A stretch of 64,000 nucleotides of DNA from Clostridiales bacterium. GTDB lineage: Bacteria; Bacillota; Clostridia; Oscillospirales; Oscillospiraceae. The position numbers and the translations under genes were made by a program. The stretch covers positions 62,001 to 126,000 of the forward strand of contig SFEX01000003.1 in the NCBI GenBank assembly GCA_004557075.1, in the 5' to 3' direction. Below are positions 1 to 9,876 of this stretch, piece by piece. Position 1 is the first letter of the stretch; every line of letters begins with the position of its first letter. Under the pieces are notes generated by a model. That model was not told the origin of the DNA. It searched no databases and saw only the letters and a program-made list of their open reading frames with translations.

Positions 1-369
1 TTGATCTGTGCACTGATCGTATATATAGAATAGCATAGGATTTTGTCAAATCGGCTGTATTTGAGATATTTTTGGTACATTCGAGTCCCACAGGTACAGC
101 TTTATCGAGTTCTTTGCTGAGCAGAGAAATGTAAAATGCATTGTTAAAATAGTAAAGAACGTATCAGATTTACTGCGGTTCAAATCCGCTCACTTACTCG
201 TAATGAATAAGTCTTTACGGATCAAAGACTTACAAAAATGTACGGGCTATTTTGGGGAATTATCGCCCGTGTAAATGAAAAAAAGGCCTCGCTGCAGCCG
301 TGTTGACCGCTCCGAAGCCCCGTTTTGCTTGTTTTTTCCCATTTTGAGTCGATTTGGTCCGGAAACATG
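1..369. other. Intergenic stretch with three hairpins, no gene seen
   Basis: No credible coding frame was found. Read on the minus strand, downstream of the tRNA terminator, there are three possible hairpins. One pairs 285-291 with 313-319 and is followed by a run of seven T (278-284), like an intrinsic terminator. A second pairs 242-247 with 265-270. A third pairs 209-216 with 224-231 (AAGTCTTT/AAAGACTT). A GCGG-TTCAAAT-CCGC stem-loop at 175-189 resembles a tRNA T-arm, but nothing around it completes a tRNA. Confidence 0.4.
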
Positions 370-413
370 AAAAGACTGCACTCTTGTCGTGGTAGACAAA
401 AGTGCAGTCTTTT
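370..413 (-). terminator. Intrinsic terminator after tRNA-Val
   Basis: A 13-bp perfect stem (370-382 with 401-413, AAAAGACTGCACT arms) lies one base beyond the encoded CCA end of the tRNA. A/T-rich stem ends serve as the U-tract. It should end the tRNA transcript. Confidence 0.75.
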
Positions 414-414
414 A

Positions 415-491
415 TGGTGGAGAATGGCGGACTCGAACCGCCGACCTCTCGCGTGTGAGGCGAGCGCTCTAACCAGCTGAGCTAATTCTCC
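415..491 (-). tRNA. tRNA-Val (anticodon CAC)
   Basis: The minus strand folds as a complete cloverleaf. The acceptor stem is GGAGAAT/ATTCTCC, the D-arm contains GCTCAGCTGGTTAGAGC, the anticodon stem is CTCGC/GCGAG with loop CTCACAC (U33, anticodon CAC, A37), and the T-arm is GGCGG-TTCGAAC-CCGCC. CCA is encoded at the 3' end. It reads GUG valine codons. It is a single-gene transcription unit with its own promoter and terminator. Confidence 0.95.
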
Positions 492-502
492 ATAGCTTTG
501 TT

Positions 503-531
503 ATTATAACATCTCTCTGCCAGCATTTCAA
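503..531 (-). promoter_or_regulatory. Sigma-A-type promoter of tRNA-Val
   Basis: On the minus strand TTGAAA (526-531) and TATAAT (503-508) are 17 bp apart, placing transcription start a few bases before the mature tRNA 5' end at 491. Confidence 0.75.
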
Positions 532-560
532 GTATAATTTTTGCAAAAAACAGGCTCCCT

Positions 561-740
561 TGTGTCTCACTTCTTCACAAAGTGAGACACAGTTATATTC
601 GCTTACGGCGAGTTATATTGCTTCGCAGTGATATTATGCTTTGCATAGTGATACTGCCTACGGCAGTTTATTGGCGAATATAATAACACTGCAACCGTAT
701 GGTTGCAATATCACTTCAAGAGTAATCTTGAAATATCACT
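561..740. repeat. Compound array of small hairpins (cloverleaf-like repeat)
   Basis: The element is a chain of short hairpins joined by a near-constant linker. The linker reads AGTTATATT or AGTGATATT in the left half (from 591, 611, 627, 646) and AATATCACT in the right half (near 708 and 732). Hairpin arms include TGTGTCTCACT/AGTGAGACACA (561-571/581-591), ATGC-TTT-GCAT, ACTGCC-TAC-GGCAGT, TGCAACC-GTAT-GGTTGCA and TTCAAGA-GTAA-TCTTGAA. An outer 10-bp stem, TTATATTCGC (593-602) with GCGAATATAA (674-683), encloses the left hairpins, so the whole can fold as a branched structure. No reading frame fits it. It lies between the tRNA promoter and the eno terminator. Confidence 0.7.
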
Positions 741-745
741 AAGAG

Positions 746-781
746 AAAGCCAATAGATTCAAAAACGAATCTATTGGCTTT
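746..781 (-). terminator. Intrinsic terminator of the eno operon
   Basis: A 15-bp perfect stem (746-760 with 767-781) with loop AAAAAC lies 16 bp past the eno stop codon. On the minus strand it is followed by CTTTCTCTT. Confidence 0.75.
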
Positions 782-797
782 TAATTGTTCATTCAAA

Positions 798-2102
<1,305 letters not shown>

Positions 2103-3620
2103 TCATTTTATTATCAGACTGCTTCCGCTCATCTCGGCGGGCTTGGGAATATTCATTATCTCCAACATAGTCGGCGCTATGTCGGCCAGACGGCCGCCGT
2201 CGCGCAGCTTTACACTGTCAGAGCATACCACAAACGGCACGGGATTGGTAGTATGTGCCGTATTTATTTTTCCCTCGGCATCGGACATGCAGTCGGCATT
2301 GCCGTGGTCGGCGGTTATTATCAGCACCGTATCGGGCATTGAGCGAGCCGCGTCATACAGTCTGCCCATGCATTCGTCAACCGTCTCGACAGCCTTCACC
2401 GCCGCATCCATAACGCCTGTATGGCCTACCATATCGCAGTTTGCAAAGTTGCAGATTATCATCTCATACTCGTCGCTTTTTATCGCCTCTATACACTTAT
2501 CGGCAACAGTCTTGGCACTCATCTCCGGGATGAGATCATATGTGGGAAATTCCTTTGGAGAGGGCACGAGGCATCTCTCCTCGCCCTCGCATGGTTTTTC
2601 AACGCCGCCGTTGAAAAAGAACGTGACGTGGGCGTACTTCTCGGTCTCCGCCACGCGAAACTGCCTGAGGCCACGAGCCGAGACTATCTCGCCAATCGTA
2701 TTTTCAATGTCCTCCGGCGGGTACGCTATAGGCAGCGGCAGAGCCTCATCGTACTGTGCGGTGCAGACATAGCTGAGAGGATACACCGTCTTTTTGCGTT
2801 CAAAGCCGTCAAAGTCGGGCAGGTTCAGCGCCCATGTCATCTCCCTTGCCCTGTCGGGTCTGAAGTTCATGAAAATGACGCTGTCGCCCTCGTTGATAAC
2901 GCCCTCGGGGCAGCACACGATGGGCTTGACAAACTCGTCGGACACGTCGGCGGCGTAGCTGTCTTCGACCGCCTTTACGGGGTCCGGCTCCATGACCCCC
3001 TCGCCGCAGACGATGGCGTTATATCCTGCCTCTACCCTGTCCCAGCGTTTATCGCGATCCATGCCGTAGAATCTACCCTGCACGGTTGCGATCTTCGCAT
3101 TGCCAAGCTGTGCGCACTTATCGGCAAGCTGTTTCACATAGCCCGAGCCGCTTCTCGGCGGTACATCGCGTCCGTCGAGGAAGCAGTGTACGAACACGCG
3201 CTCAAGGCCGCGCCTGTGCGCCATATCCAAAATTGCGAAGATGTGGTTTATATGGCTGTGCACTCCGCCGTCGGACAGAAGCCCCATTATATGCAGCGCC
3301 TTATTGTTTTTCTTCGCGTCGTCCATTGCTTTGACATACGCGGGATTTTCAAAAAAGTCGCCGTCGGATATTGCCTTTGTTATGCGCGGCAGATCCTGAA
3401 ACACGACTCTGCCCGCTCCGATATTGGTATGACCCACCTCGCTGTTGCCCATCTGACCGTCGGGCAGACCGACGTCCATTCCGGAGGCGGAAAGCTGAGT
3501 GTAAGCATTCCCGGTAAAGATTCTGTCAAGGTTCGGAGTTGCCGCCGTGCTTATGGCGTTGCCCTCGGCTTTCGGGGCAATGCCGAAGCCGTCCATAATA
3601 ACAAGAACCGTTTTACTCAT
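2103..3620 (-). CDS. gpmI: 2,3-bisphosphoglycerate-independent phosphoglycerate mutase
   Basis: Manganese-dependent mutase interconverting 3- and 2-phosphoglycerate; member of the alkaline phosphatase superfamily. The start is the ATG at 3620 (MSKTVLVIMDGFG), giving 505 residues. A reading 11 codons longer is open but lies inside tpiA and has no ribosome site. Metal-binding Asp10 (MDGFG), the phospho-acceptor Ser60 in GQMGNSEVGH, RGLERVFVHCFLDGRD and the C-terminal TADHGNAD metal block are all present. Its ATG overlaps the tpiA stop by 8 bp (ATGAGTAA), so translation is probably coupled. Confidence 0.97.
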   Translation of the reverse strand: MSKTVLVIMDGFGIAPKAEGNAISTAATPNLDRIFTGNAYTQLSASGMDVGLPDGQMGNSEVGHTNIGAGRVVFQDLPRITKAISDGDFFENPAYVKAMDDAKKNNKALHIMGLLSDGGVHSHINHIFAILDMAHRRGLERVFVHCFLDGRDVPPRSGSGYVKQLADKCAQLGNAKIATVQGRFYGMDRDKRWDRVEAGYNAIVCGEGVMEPDPVKAVEDSYAADVSDEFVKPIVCCPEGVINEGDSVIFMNFRPDRAREMTWALNLPDFDGFERKKTVYPLSYVCTAQYDEALPLPIAYPPEDIENTIGEIVSARGLRQFRVAETEKYAHVTFFFNGGVEKPCEGEERCLVPSPKEFPTYDLIPEMSAKTVADKCIEAIKSDEYEMIICNFANCDMVGHTGVMDAAVKAVETVDECMGRLYDAARSMPDTVLIITADHGNADCMSDAEGKINTAHTTNPVPFVVCSDSVKLRDGGRLADIAPTMLEIMNIPKPAEMSGSSLIIK

Positions 3621-4392
3621 TGTCTGCACCTGTTGCGGAAATGATAGTCGCAAAGTCCTGCGGCTTCAGTGAGGCGCCGCCGATAAGGCCGCCGTCAACA
3701 TCGGGCTGAGCCAGCAGCTCGGCTGCGTTTTTTGCGTTCATGCTGCCGCCATAGAGAATGCTGATACTTCTGGCTGCGCGTGCGCCATACATATCGCGGA
3801 TGATGAGTCTTATTTCGCGGCAGACCTCCTCAGCCTGATCGGAGGTGGCGGTTTTGCCCGTGCCTATCGCCCAGATAGGCTCATAGGCTATGACGCAGTG
3901 GCGGAGCATAGTAACGTCCACACCGGCAAGAGCTGCGCGAACCTGATAGTTGATGTGAGCCATCGTAAGACCCATTTCGCGCTGCTCGAGGCTCTCACCT
4001 ACGCAGATTATGGGGCATATGCCCTTTTCGATCAAGGCGCGGGTTTTTGCGTTGACGAGCATATCGCTCTCGTTATGATATTCGCGGCGCTCGGAATGGC
4101 CGACAATGCAGTATTTAACACCGGCATCGGCAAGCTGAGACGCGGATATCTCGCCCGTGTACGCACCCTTGTCGTATTTGGAGACATCCTGCGCGCCGCA
4201 CACGATCCTTGCTTCCTTGCCGAGCTTGAGCATTGCCGCAATATTCACCGCGGGAACGCAGAGCACAGTCTCGCAGGTCTTTGTCTTGGGGATATATCCT
4301 TTAAGCTCCTCAACGAAGGGCTTAACGTCGCTCACCAGCATATTCATTTTCCAGTTGCCGGCGATTATTGTCTTTCTGTATTTAGGATTCAT
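3613..4392 (-). CDS. tpiA: Triosephosphate isomerase
   Basis: Interconverts dihydroxyacetone phosphate and glyceraldehyde 3-phosphate. At 259 residues it is a normal-size TIM barrel. Catalytic residues are visible: Lys15 in AGNWKMN, His99 in IVGHSERR, Glu171 in AYEPIWAIGTG, and the phosphate-binding LYGGSMN and GGLIGGASL loops near the C-terminus. It sits 18 bp after pgk and overlaps gpmI by 8 bp in the glycolytic operon. Confidence 0.98.
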   Translation of the reverse strand: MNPKYRKTIIAGNWKMNMLVSDVKPFVEELKGYIPKTKTCETVLCVPAVNIAAMLKLGKEARIVCGAQDVSKYDKGAYTGEISASQLADAGVKYCIVGHSERREYHNESDMLVNAKTRALIEKGICPIICVGESLEQREMGLTMAHINYQVRAALAGVDVTMLRHCVIAYEPIWAIGTGKTATSDQAEEVCREIRLIIRDMYGARAARSISILYGGSMNAKNAAELLAQPDVDGGLIGGASLKPQDFATIISATGADNE

Positions 4393-4410
4393 TGTTTTGC
4401 CTCCTTACAA

Positions 4411-5604
4411 TTACTTATCCAGCAGGCACGCAACGCCCGGAAGCTCCAGACCCTCAAGGAATTCAAGGGACGCTCCACCTCCGGTGGAAATATGGGTCAT
4501 CTTATCGGCAAAGCCGAGCTGCTCAACGGCAGCCGCACTGTCGCCGCCGCCGACGATAGTCACAGCGCCGGACTCGGCAAGAGCCTTCGCCACGGCCTTC
4601 GTGCCGCCTGCAAACGCCTCGAACTCAAACACCCCCATAGGCCCGTTCCAGACGACAGTCTTTGCGTTCTTTATCGCGGCGGAGAACAGCTCCACCGTCT
4701 TGGGGCCGATATCAAGACCCATCCAGCCCTCAGGGATCTTATCCGCGTCAACTACTTTTCTATCGCAGTCGGCCTTGAATTCGCTGCCGATAGCCGTATC
4801 CACAGGCAGCAGCAGGCTTACGCCCTTGGCCTTTGCCTTTTCAATCATTTCGCGCGCGTAGTCGAGCTTATCGGCTTCAAGCAGTGAGTTGCCTATCTCA
4901 TGTCCCATCGCCTTTATAAAGGTGTAAGCCATGCCGCCGCCGATTATAACGGTATCTGCCTTCTCAAGCAGGTTGTTGATAACGCCGATCTTGTCGGAGA
5001 CCTTTGCGCCGCCGAGCACCGCCACGAACGGGCGTGCGGGGTCGTCAAGGGCCTTGCCCATGACAGACAGCTCCTTCTCGACCAGCATTCCTGCATATGC
5101 CGGAAGATATGCCGCGACGCCTGCTGTGGAGGCATGGGCGCGGTGAACGGTACCGAAAGCGTCGGAGACATAAAGCTCTGCCATATCGCTCAGCGCTTTT
5201 GCAAAGTCAGCACCGTTTTTCTCCTCACGGATATCAAAACGGAGGTTCTCAAGGAGCATGATCTGACCGGGCTTGAGCGCTGCGGCCTTGGCCTGCGCAT
5301 CTTCGCCGATAATGTCCTTTGCAAATATGACCTCCATGCCGAGAAGCTCGGAAAGGCGCTTTGCCACCGGCGCGAGGGTCAGCTTTTCCTTCCACTCGCC
5401 CTTGGGCTTGCCCAGATGAGAGCAGGCGATGACCGCCGCGCCATTATCGAGCAGGTATTTTATTGTGGGGAGAGCCGCCACGATACGCTTATCGCTGGTT
5501 ATCTCGCCCGTCTCCTTATTCTGAGGCACGTTGAAGTCGCAGCGAAGCAGAACCTTCTTGCCCTGCACATCTGCATCGAGTACGCTTTTCTTGTTATAAT
5601 TCAT
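4411..5604 (-). CDS. pgk: Phosphoglycerate kinase
   Basis: Makes ATP from 1,3-bisphosphoglycerate and ADP. The 397 residues carry the N-terminal substrate block [18 protein letters not shown], the [12 protein letters not shown] substrate block, the hinge/nucleotide motif [21 protein letters not shown] and the C-terminal [13 protein letters not shown]. The ribosome site AAGGGAG precedes an ATG at 5604. The 64-bp gap to trmL holds a small GCCGGAAA/TTTCGGC hairpin, so pgk could also be transcribed separately. No gapA lies upstream, unlike the common gap-pgk-tpi-gpm-eno order. Confidence 0.98.
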   Translation of the reverse strand: MNYNKKSVLDADVQGKKVLLRCDFNVPQNKETGEITSDKRIVAALPTIKYLLDNGAAVIACSHLGKPKGEWKEKLTLAPVAKRLSELLGMEVIFAKDIIGEDAQAKAAALKPGQIMLLENLRFDIREEKNGADFAKALSDMAELYVSDAFGTVHRAHASTAGVAAYLPAYAGMLVEKELSVMGKALDDPARPFVAVLGGAKVSDKIGVINNLLEKADTVIIGGGMAYTFIKAMGHEIGNSLLEADKLDYAREMIEKAKAKGVSLLLPVDTAIGSEFKADCDRKVVDADKIPEGWMGLDIGPKTVELFSAAIKNAKTVVWNGPMGVFEFEAFAGGTKAVAKALAESGAVTIVGGGDSAAAVEQLGFADKMTHISTGGGASLEFLEGLELPGVACLLDK

Positions 5605-5668
5605 ATTAAATCTCCCTTCCGCCGAAAAATTTCCGGCTTCATATTGAAAAATTATTTAACAACTGTTA

Positions 5669-6154
5669 TTATTCCGCCATGGAGCCTGTTCCGAGCAGTC
5701 CGGGAAAGCCCTGCTGCCTTAGCGCCTCATACGCAAGTATGGCGGCGGAATTTGAAAGATTAAGGCTTCGCGCCTGACTAACCATCGGGATCCTTATGCA
5801 ATGCTCCCTGTACCTCTCGCGCAGATACTCCGGCAGTCCCGCTGTCTCCTTGCCGAGCATTATGCTGACGTTTTCGGCTGAAAAATCCGCCTGCGTGTAG
5901 TCTCTCGGCGCTTTCGTGGTAGCAAGCCAGAGATTTTCGTCTCCGTTTTTTTCTAGGTAATCCTCAAAATTTTCGTAGACTGTTATATCCACCAGCCACC
6001 AGTAGTCAAGGCCGCAGCGTTTTACCATTTTATCGGAAATGTCAAAGCCCAGCGGCTTTATCAAATGCAGCCTTGCGCCGCACGCCGCGCAGGTTCTTGC
6101 GATAGCTCCGGTATTGTGCGGAATTTCAGGCTCAAGCAGTACAATATTCAGCAT
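5669..6154 (-). CDS. trmL: tRNA (cytidine(34)-2'-O)-methyltransferase
   Basis: SPOUT-fold (SpoU/TrmH) enzyme that 2'-O-methylates the wobble base of tRNA-Leu isoacceptors. The family start block MLNIVLLEPEIPHNTGAIAR is present, followed by HLIKPLGFDISDKMVKRCGLDYW, then the knot motifs LGKETAGLP and IPMVSQARSLNLSNSAAI. I chose the ATG at 6154 (161 residues), which matches the usual family N-terminus and has GGGAT upstream. An in-frame ATG at 6172 adds six residues. It is first in the run leading into pgk. A weak extended -10 (TGCTAATAT) lies upstream. Confidence 0.93.
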   Translation of the reverse strand: MLNIVLLEPEIPHNTGAIARTCAACGARLHLIKPLGFDISDKMVKRCGLDYWWLVDITVYENFEDYLEKNGDENLWLATTKAPRDYTQADFSAENVSIMLGKETAGLPEYLRERYREHCIRIPMVSQARSLNLSNSAAILAYEALRQQGFPGLLGTGSMAE

Positions 6155-6252
6155 TATCTTATCCCGATCCATTATTAAATATCTCTATTATGGTTATATA
6201 TTAGCACATTTTACCCAAAAATCATGAACTTTTTTGTGTTTTTTACGTTTTG

Positions 6253-6281
6253 TTGCAATTTTGACAATTCCGGTATATAAT
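6253..6281 (+). promoter_or_regulatory. Promoter of the PflX-like gene
   Basis: TTGCAA (6253-6258) and TATAAT (6276-6281) are spaced 17 bp, about 58 bp upstream of the start at 6339. Confidence 0.65.
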
Positions 6282-6338
6282 CAAGCTTGTTTCCAGCACT
6301 CAAACCGGCAATCTGCACATTATCGGGGAGGAGAAATT

Positions 6339-7220
6339 ATGGTCTGTAACAGCTGCCCGCGTCACTGCGGCGCCGAAAGGGGCGAATGCACGCCCGGAGG
6401 CGTCTGCGCCTCCCCCGCCCTGCCAAGAATTGCAAGGGCTGCACCGCATTTCGGCGAGGAGCCGTGCATAAGCGGCGTTAAGGGAAGCGGCACGGTTTTT
6501 TTCTCCGGCTGCAATCTGCGCTGTGTATTCTGCCAGAATGCCGAGATAAGCCGTGGCAGTACGGGCAAGACCGTTACCGTGTCTCGACTGCGTGATGTTT
6601 TTCTTGAGCTTCAGGATATGGGCGTTCACAATATTAACCTTGTTACGGCGTCACACTATGTGCAGCCGGTCGCAGAAGCGCTGAGCATGGCAAAGCTTAA
6701 TATACCGGTCGCGTGGAACAGCTCAGGGTATGACAGCGTTGATGAGCTGCGCCGCCTTGAGGGGCTTGTGCAGATCTATATGCCCGATCTCAAATACTCA
6801 TCGTGCGAACTGGCAAAGCGCTACTCCGCCGCGCCCGACTATCCGCAGGTCGTGCAGGCCGCGATACGCGAAATGTACCGTCAGACGGGAAACTTTGTGC
6901 TTGATGAAAACGACATGCTGCAAAGCGGCGTTCTGATACGTCATCTCATTTTGCCTGAGAGCGAGGACAACAGCCGCGAAGTTATAGATTTCGTGGCGGA
7001 TAATTTCCCGGGGAATATGGTTCTCTTCTCGCTCATGTCTCAGTTTACGCCCATGCCGGGCACCGAGCGCTTTCCCGAGCTGCAAAAAACCGTTACTCCG
7101 GAGCTTAACGACAGGCTCATAGATTATATGTGCACACGCGGTATTGAATACGGCTTCTGGCAGGAGCCGGATGCCGCCACGGACGAGATGATACCGGCGT
7201 TTGATTTAACTGGCGTTTAA
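6339..7220 (+). CDS. PflX-like radical SAM protein
   Basis: Radical S-adenosylmethionine iron-sulfur protein of the COG1313 (PflX, pyruvate formate-lyase-activase-like) family; its substrate is unknown. The start is the ATG at 6339, preceded by GGGGAGGAG, giving 293 residues; an earlier in-frame start has no ribosome site. An N-terminal cysteine cluster (CNSCPRHCGAERGEC) is followed by the radical SAM motif SGCNLRCVFCQN (CX3CX2C). Downstream family blocks are VTASHYVQPV, YMPDLKY and the C-terminal SQFTPMPG and EYGFWQEPDA. It has its own promoter and stands alone. Confidence 0.88.
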   Translation: MVCNSCPRHCGAERGECTPGGVCASPALPRIARAAPHFGEEPCISGVKGSGTVFFSGCNLRCVFCQNAEISRGSTGKTVTVSRLRDVFLELQDMGVHNINLVTASHYVQPVAEALSMAKLNIPVAWNSSGYDSVDELRRLEGLVQIYMPDLKYSSCELAKRYSAAPDYPQVVQAAIREMYRQTGNFVLDENDMLQSGVLIRHLILPESEDNSREVIDFVADNFPGNMVLFSLMSQFTPMPGTERFPELQKTVTPELNDRLIDYMCTRGIEYGFWQEPDAATDEMIPAFDLTGV

Positions 7221-7277
7221 TTTTACAAATTATTTTAAATTAAAATAAATACTCAGCAATACATAGGAGGAACAAAA

Positions 7278-8300
7278 ATGAATTACAATGAAATCTTAGC
7301 TTCGGCAAGAGATCAGATCGGCCCTTACTGCAAGGCATGCCCCGTATGCAACGGCAGAGCCTGCGGCAATATCATGCCCGGGCCCGGCAGCAAGGTTCCC
7401 GGCAACACCGCAGCCCGCAACTATGATAAGTGGCAGGAGATATTCGTGAACATGGATACCCTGTGCCCGAACGCGGACATCGACACTTCCTTTGAGCTTT
7501 TCGGGAAGAAGTTCTCAGCGCCCATTTTCATCGCCCCCCTCGGCGCTCTGCCAATGCATTACGGCGATAAGCACAATGACATAACATACAACCGCATCCT
7601 CGTTCCCGCAGCGGCTAACTACGGCATATGCGCCCTGACCGGCGACGGTGTAGACCCCGCCGTTATGCAGAATGCTGCCAAGGACATGGCTGCTATCGGC
7701 GGTATTGGCATACCCACTATCAAGCCATGGAACAAGGAATTTGTCTTTGAAAAGCTGGATATCCTCAATGAGCTTGGCATATTCGCCGCAGCAATGGACG
7801 TTGACGGCGCAGGTCTGCCCTTCCTCAAGGCTATGAACCCCAACGCCGGCTCCAAATCCGTCGATGAGATGCGCGATATAATCAATTACGCCAAAATGCC
7901 GTTTATGATAAAGGGCATCATGACGCCCAAGGGTGCCTTAAAGGCAGTCGAGGCCGGAGCCGACGCCATAGTCGTATCAAACCACGGCGGCAGGGTCCAG
8001 GGCAATGTTCCCTCAACGGCTGAGGTCCTTCCCGAGATCGTTGACGCCGTAAAGGGGCAGATCAAGATCTTCGTTGACGGCGGCATAAGAAGCGGCGTTG
8101 ACGTGTTCAAGGCCATCGCCATGGGCGCTGACGCGGTGCTTATCGGCCGCCCTGTCGTGCCCTTTATATACGCCGCCGGCGAGGAGGGCTTCAGGGTCTA
8201 TATGGACAAGATAGTCAAGGAGCTGCGCGACACCATGGCAATGTGCGGTACGCCCTCTATCGGCGATATCAGCCGCGACAACATCTGGATAAGCAAATAA
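7278..8300 (+). CDS. FMN-dependent alpha-hydroxy-acid oxidizing protein
   Basis: TIM-barrel flavoprotein of the lactate/glycolate oxidase superfamily (COG1304), expected to oxidise a 2-hydroxy acid. The 340 residues begin with a cysteine-bearing segment (CKACPVCNGRACGN) common in the clostridial subgroup, then a barrel ending in the FMN-phosphate motifs VSNHGGR, VDGGIRSGVDVFKA and GADAVLIGRP. A strong AGGAGG precedes the ATG. A TTTACA-17-ATAAAT arrangement in the upstream A+T-rich gap could be a weak promoter. The exact substrate (L-lactate or another acid) cannot be read from sequence. Confidence 0.85.
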   Translation: MNYNEILASARDQIGPYCKACPVCNGRACGNIMPGPGSKVPGNTAARNYDKWQEIFVNMDTLCPNADIDTSFELFGKKFSAPIFIAPLGALPMHYGDKHNDITYNRILVPAAANYGICALTGDGVDPAVMQNAAKDMAAIGGIGIPTIKPWNKEFVFEKLDILNELGIFAAAMDVDGAGLPFLKAMNPNAGSKSVDEMRDIINYAKMPFMIKGIMTPKGALKAVEAGADAIVVSNHGGRVQGNVPSTAEVLPEIVDAVKGQIKIFVDGGIRSGVDVFKAIAMGADAVLIGRPVVPFIYAAGEEGFRVYMDKIVKELRDTMAMCGTPSIGDISRDNIWISK

Positions 8301-8306
8301 TATTAG

Positions 8307-8341
8307 AAAAAAAGAGAGAAGCCGAGGCTTCTCTCTTTTTA
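8307..8341. terminator. Bidirectional terminator between convergent genes
   Basis: A near-perfect stem (8309-8322 with 8327-8340, AAAAAGAGAGAAGC arms) is flanked by A-rich and T-rich tracts and serves both the oxidase gene and the anti-sigma gene, whose stop codon (8339-8341) lies in it. Confidence 0.8.
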
Positions 8342-9256
8342 TATCAGCTTGTTCAGTTGCTTTATCTCCCTCTTGATGCTCAATATATTATGCACCAGCA
8401 GCAGAGCGCAGTAGAGCAGCAGCGATATGAGCACTATGAGGGAAAAGTTGCGCTGCAGCGAATAGGATACGGTCGAAAAGCCCGACACGATGAAATGGCT
8501 TATGATATACGCTATGGGGTACAAAGCAATGCGCTCTACCCAAACGCGCACCCTGTCTTTTTTCCGCAGCGCAAACCACGCCGCGATCAGCACCGCCAAT
8601 GCAATCACAACAACTGCAAGGTAAAACCCAAGGCTTGCGCGCGGCAGGACGGTACATCCCCCGTCAAGGGTGTTTTCGCCGTAGACAAATATATTTTCGC
8701 CCCCGTCGTTAGGAGTGTACATCACGGTGATCGGATAAGGCTCGCGCGGGTACACCGTGGTTGAGAGCTTACCGCCGCCCTTTGAAAACCACTTATCCCA
8801 GGTTGACGTCCACGCCTCCACATCGCATATATAGAACATTCCTTCGCTTTCGGGATCGCTGTGGATATTGTAATCGAAGTCGGTCACGCTCTCGTCAAAG
8901 GTGATCTCCAAATAGCCGTCGCCAATAGGTTCTACCGTCATGAGATCTTCCGTATACGGCAGATATATCGGCGCATCCAAAACGGCAAAGGCCGACACAA
9001 GGATCGCCGCGACGAACACGGCGGTCAGCACAATGGTTTGTATTCTCTTTGCCTTCAGCTTCTTTTCGATGCTGATAAGCGGCGATTTATCGGTCGCGGG
9101 AATAACCGTCTGCGGCTTTTTTATTTGCTCAAGCTCCTTGCGGCAGGCTTCGCACTTTTCCAAATGCTCATTTACATAGTCGGCAGTGTCGTCGCTCACC
9201 ATATCCTCCGCATAGAGCGGTAAAATATCCCGTATTATGTTGCACTCATTTCTCAT
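8339..9256 (-). CDS. Membrane anti-sigma factor with zinc finger (zf-HC2 type)
   Basis: Probable anti-sigma factor for the ECF sigma factor encoded just upstream. The N-terminal domain shows the HX3CX2C zinc motif (His31, Cys35, Cys38 in HLEKCEAC) typical of anti-sigma zinc fingers. A first membrane segment (about 72-93) is followed by an extracytoplasmic domain to about residue 200, then three more hydrophobic segments near the C-terminus. Length is 305 residues. It overlaps the sigma gene by 11 bp, which supports co-translation. The inducing signal cannot be told. Confidence 0.82.
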   Translation of the reverse strand: MRNECNIIRDILPLYAEDMVSDDTADYVNEHLEKCEACRKELEQIKKPQTVIPATDKSPLISIEKKLKAKRIQTIVLTAVFVAAILVSAFAVLDAPIYLPYTEDLMTVEPIGDGYLEITFDESVTDFDYNIHSDPESEGMFYICDVEAWTSTWDKWFSKGGGKLSTTVYPREPYPITVMYTPNDGGENIFVYGENTLDGGCTVLPRASLGFYLAVVVIALAVLIAAWFALRKKDRVRVWVERIALYPIAYIISHFIVSGFSTVSYSLQRNFSLIVLISLLLYCALLLVHNILSIKREIKQLNKLI

Positions 9257-9746
9257 GGTTTTCCTCCAGTCTTGCTCTGATCATATTCTTGGCGCGGTGA
9301 TAGGTAACGCAGGCCCAATTATCCGTTTTGCCGAATATCTGACCGATCTGCTTGAAGCTCAGCTCGGCAAACACGCGCCACATAAATACTTCCTTATACG
9401 GCTCCTGCATACCGTGCAGCGCTTTTCGTATCCAAGCCGCTTCGCTGCGCTCAATAAGCCGCTGCTCGCTCGTTTTCTCGTCAGACGGCAGCTCTGGTAG
9501 CGCGGCATCCTCGATGCTGTCGGTGCGGCCTGATTTTTTCAGGTAGGTAAAGTAGCAGTTTTTTGCGATCTGGCACAGCCACACGCGAATGTCGCACTTT
9601 CCCTGAAAGCCGTCAATGGCGCGCATCGCCTTGAAAAATGTCTCGCTCGTTATATCATCGGCTATCTCATCGCTGCCCGAAAGCGCCCGTATATACAGAT
9701 ACACGTCCTTAAAATAAGCACGGTATATTTCCTCGAACTGCGTCAC
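9246..9746 (-). CDS. ECF RNA polymerase sigma factor
   Basis: Group 4 sigma-70 factor, 166 residues. Region 2 is seen in YRAYFKDVYLYIRALSGSD followed by IADDITSETFFKAMRAID; region 4 contains the helix-turn-helix ELSFKQIGQIFGK before a charged C-terminus. Region 3 is absent, as expected. The start is a GTG at 9746 with GGAGGTGATAAG upstream. It overlaps the anti-sigma gene. An upstream element on the minus strand (TGTAAGGTTTTT, then TCTAAGTC about 16 bp on, near 9786-9810) is a candidate autoregulated ECF promoter; this is inference. Confidence 0.88.
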   Translation of the reverse strand: MTQFEEIYRAYFKDVYLYIRALSGSDEIADDITSETFFKAMRAIDGFQGKCDIRVWLCQIAKNCYFTYLKKSGRTDSIEDAALPELPSDEKTSEQRLIERSEAAWIRKALHGMQEPYKEVFMWRVFAELSFKQIGQIFGKTDNWACVTYHRAKNMIRARLEENHEK

Positions 9747-9833
9747 CTTATCACCTCCTATACTGGCCTTATGCTTATAAGACTTAGATAAGAGAAAAAC
9801 CTTACAAAGTTTTTTATAAATTTTTATAAAGCC

Positions 9834-9876
9834 AAAAAGAGCCGGGGCAAGGTTTTTAAGCCTTGCCCCTCTTTTT
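9834..9876. terminator. Bidirectional terminator overlapping the MmcQ stop codon
   Basis: A 9-bp G+C stem (9844-9852 with 9861-9869, GGGGCAAGG arms) is flanked by AAAAAGAG and CTCTTTTT. The stop codon of the MmcQ/YjbR gene (9856-9858) is in the loop, so the end of the gene is part of the hairpin. Confidence 0.75.

Noticed and set aside
175..189. T-arm-like GCGG-TTCAAAT-CCGC, possible tRNA fragment or att site
   Set aside because: No acceptor stem, anticodon arm or CCA end could be matched around it, and no integrase is visible in the window.
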